Of a stretch of DNA of 64,000 nt, positions 62,960 through 64,000 are shown piece after piece (positions within the stretch are counted from its first letter, which is position 1; every line of letters starts with the position of its first letter). The translations under genes were made by a program, and so were the position numbers. Source of the DNA: Chamaecyparis obtusa. Its lineage: Eukaryota > Streptophyta > Pinopsida > Cupressales > Cupressaceae. The notes beneath the pieces are model-generated. The model had not been told where the DNA came from. It saw only the letters and a program-made list of their open reading frames with translations, and did no database searches. Location: positions 62,001 through 126,000 of the forward strand of contig BSBK01001877.1 in NCBI GenBank assembly GCA_027943335.1, given 5' to 3'.

Positions 62960-64000
62960 CTTGGAACAAACAGGATGTGGCCAAAAAGGGAATGATAAGG
63001 AAATTTTGCGCAACAGTACTTTCACAATAGCAAATTAAAGGGTGTCTCCATAATACATGGTTGACATTATTATGCACTCTTAGAGAAAATACTTGGAATT
63101 GATAATCATGATCGGATTCCCTTTGACATGAAGGTATTCATAGCTAATTTTTTATCATTATATGGACTAAGTCATGTTAATTATGTTACTGTAAGGAGTT
63201 AATAAAATCCCTGAGGCAATGCCCCTGGGAAGGGGGTCAATGGATACTTTTACTATTTTGCTACACAGCTAGACATGGGTAAGAGTATATGAATATATGT
63301 ATAGGTATATACATATATTCATATTCTTCATAACAAACCTTGCTAAGTGCTATATTAATGAGGTACTCAAACAGGATAATGGTATGTACATACACTTATA
63401 TATATGCACATTATATATATGTATATATAAATGTATGTATATACCATCTTATCTTACTTTAAGCTAGCAAGGTCTTCTAAGCATTATTTTTACTCAGGGA
63501 AGCATTTCGCGTTACAAAAGATGAGGCACAGTTAATGCATTTGAGAATACAGTACGGAACATAGTCACAATTGGTATTCCTATATTAAGTTAAAGGATCC
63601 AAAAGTCAAAGTTTATATTAGGTATATAGATATATTTATATATACTAGTAATAGTATATATAGATATATATACTGATGCCTAAAGCTAAGATATAACGAT
63701 TTGCAAGATCAGAATCAGGAAGTCTTCAATCCTGTTACCTTTTATAGTTTAATATATATAAATATAGATATGTTAATAATAGTATATCTATATTTATATA
63801 CATTTGATCACCTCCAGAAAACAATCTAAAAGACGAAATAATTCAGCTAGGAAATTTGGAACATTCAGCATAGGATACATGTATGATAAGAACTGGGATG
63901 TATTGAGCAACAAATAAAGTTATTACTTGCTTTAATGGGCAACTTGCAATTGAATCTTTTCCTTAATTGAGAATGTAGTATCAAGAAATAGGGACATATG
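62960..64000. other. AT-rich end of window, TA-rich short repeats
   Basis: Repeated GTATATATACATATAT-like tracts (63270-63450, 63620-63680, 63750-63810) and no gene. Confidence 0.55.

Noticed and set aside
62499..63077. Minus-strand frame of 192 residues over the duplicated block
   Set aside because: It spans the duplication, hairpins and minisatellite, is not kept in the other copy of the duplication, and resembles no family.

Overview
The window is plant nuclear DNA, most likely from a large-genome plant such as a gymnosperm (an inference from the density and mix of elements; no species marker was found). Evidence: spliced genes, plant L1-type LINEs with a DUF4283-like ORF1, a copia element with an initiator-Met tRNA primer site, a Tat-lineage Ty3/gypsy element with two RNase H domains and an antisense plant-mobile-domain frame, a hAT transposon with an 8-bp target duplication, and an intact LRR receptor kinase. 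Only the receptor kinase looks like a working host gene; nearly everything else recognised is transposon-derived and broken.

Layout. 1-28246: an old L1 LINE (copy A) whose ORF1 was split by two later insertions, a copia element (638-5660, 5-bp target duplication, near-identical LTRs) and a 17-kb Tat-type gypsy element (5878-22838). The LINE frame resumes on both sides of each. The gypsy gag-pol is one uninterrupted frame of about 8 kb carrying 18 nonsense codons and no frameshift. 28247-30860: AT-rich, no gene seen. 30877-34429: a 5'-truncated LINE (copy B) with 17-bp target duplications, unusual because a third, lysine/acid-rich coiled-coil ORF lies between its RNase H and its 3' end.

35618-39145 (minus): an LRR-XII-like non-RD receptor kinase in two exons, with a 72-bp LRR unit recently multiplied and an upstream region present twice in tandem (39.2-41.2 kb). 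41344-45352: a hAT element with terminal inverted repeats, GAGTCGG-rich subterminal arrays and a broken six-exon transposase.

45361-53250: AT-rich DNA with LINE remnants (47.4 and 49.7 kb), a cluster of quasi-palindromes (48.6-49.5 kb), a copia-type LTR with primer site (50435-50915) and an antisense LTR-like stretch. 53250-60373: a nearly full-length LINE (copy D), ORF1 and ORF2 overlapping by ATGA, disabled only by nonsense codons. 60.4-64 kb: non-coding repeats, including a 477-bp direct duplication carrying seven related 50-bp hairpins.

The elements do not form one pathway. Together they record layered insertion followed by decay mostly through C-to-T type changes, next to one likely immune receptor gene. 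The items most worth following up are the extra ORF in LINE copy B, the ATGA overlap shared by two LINE copies, the antisense PMD frame and short motif clusters in the gypsy element, and the two hairpin families.
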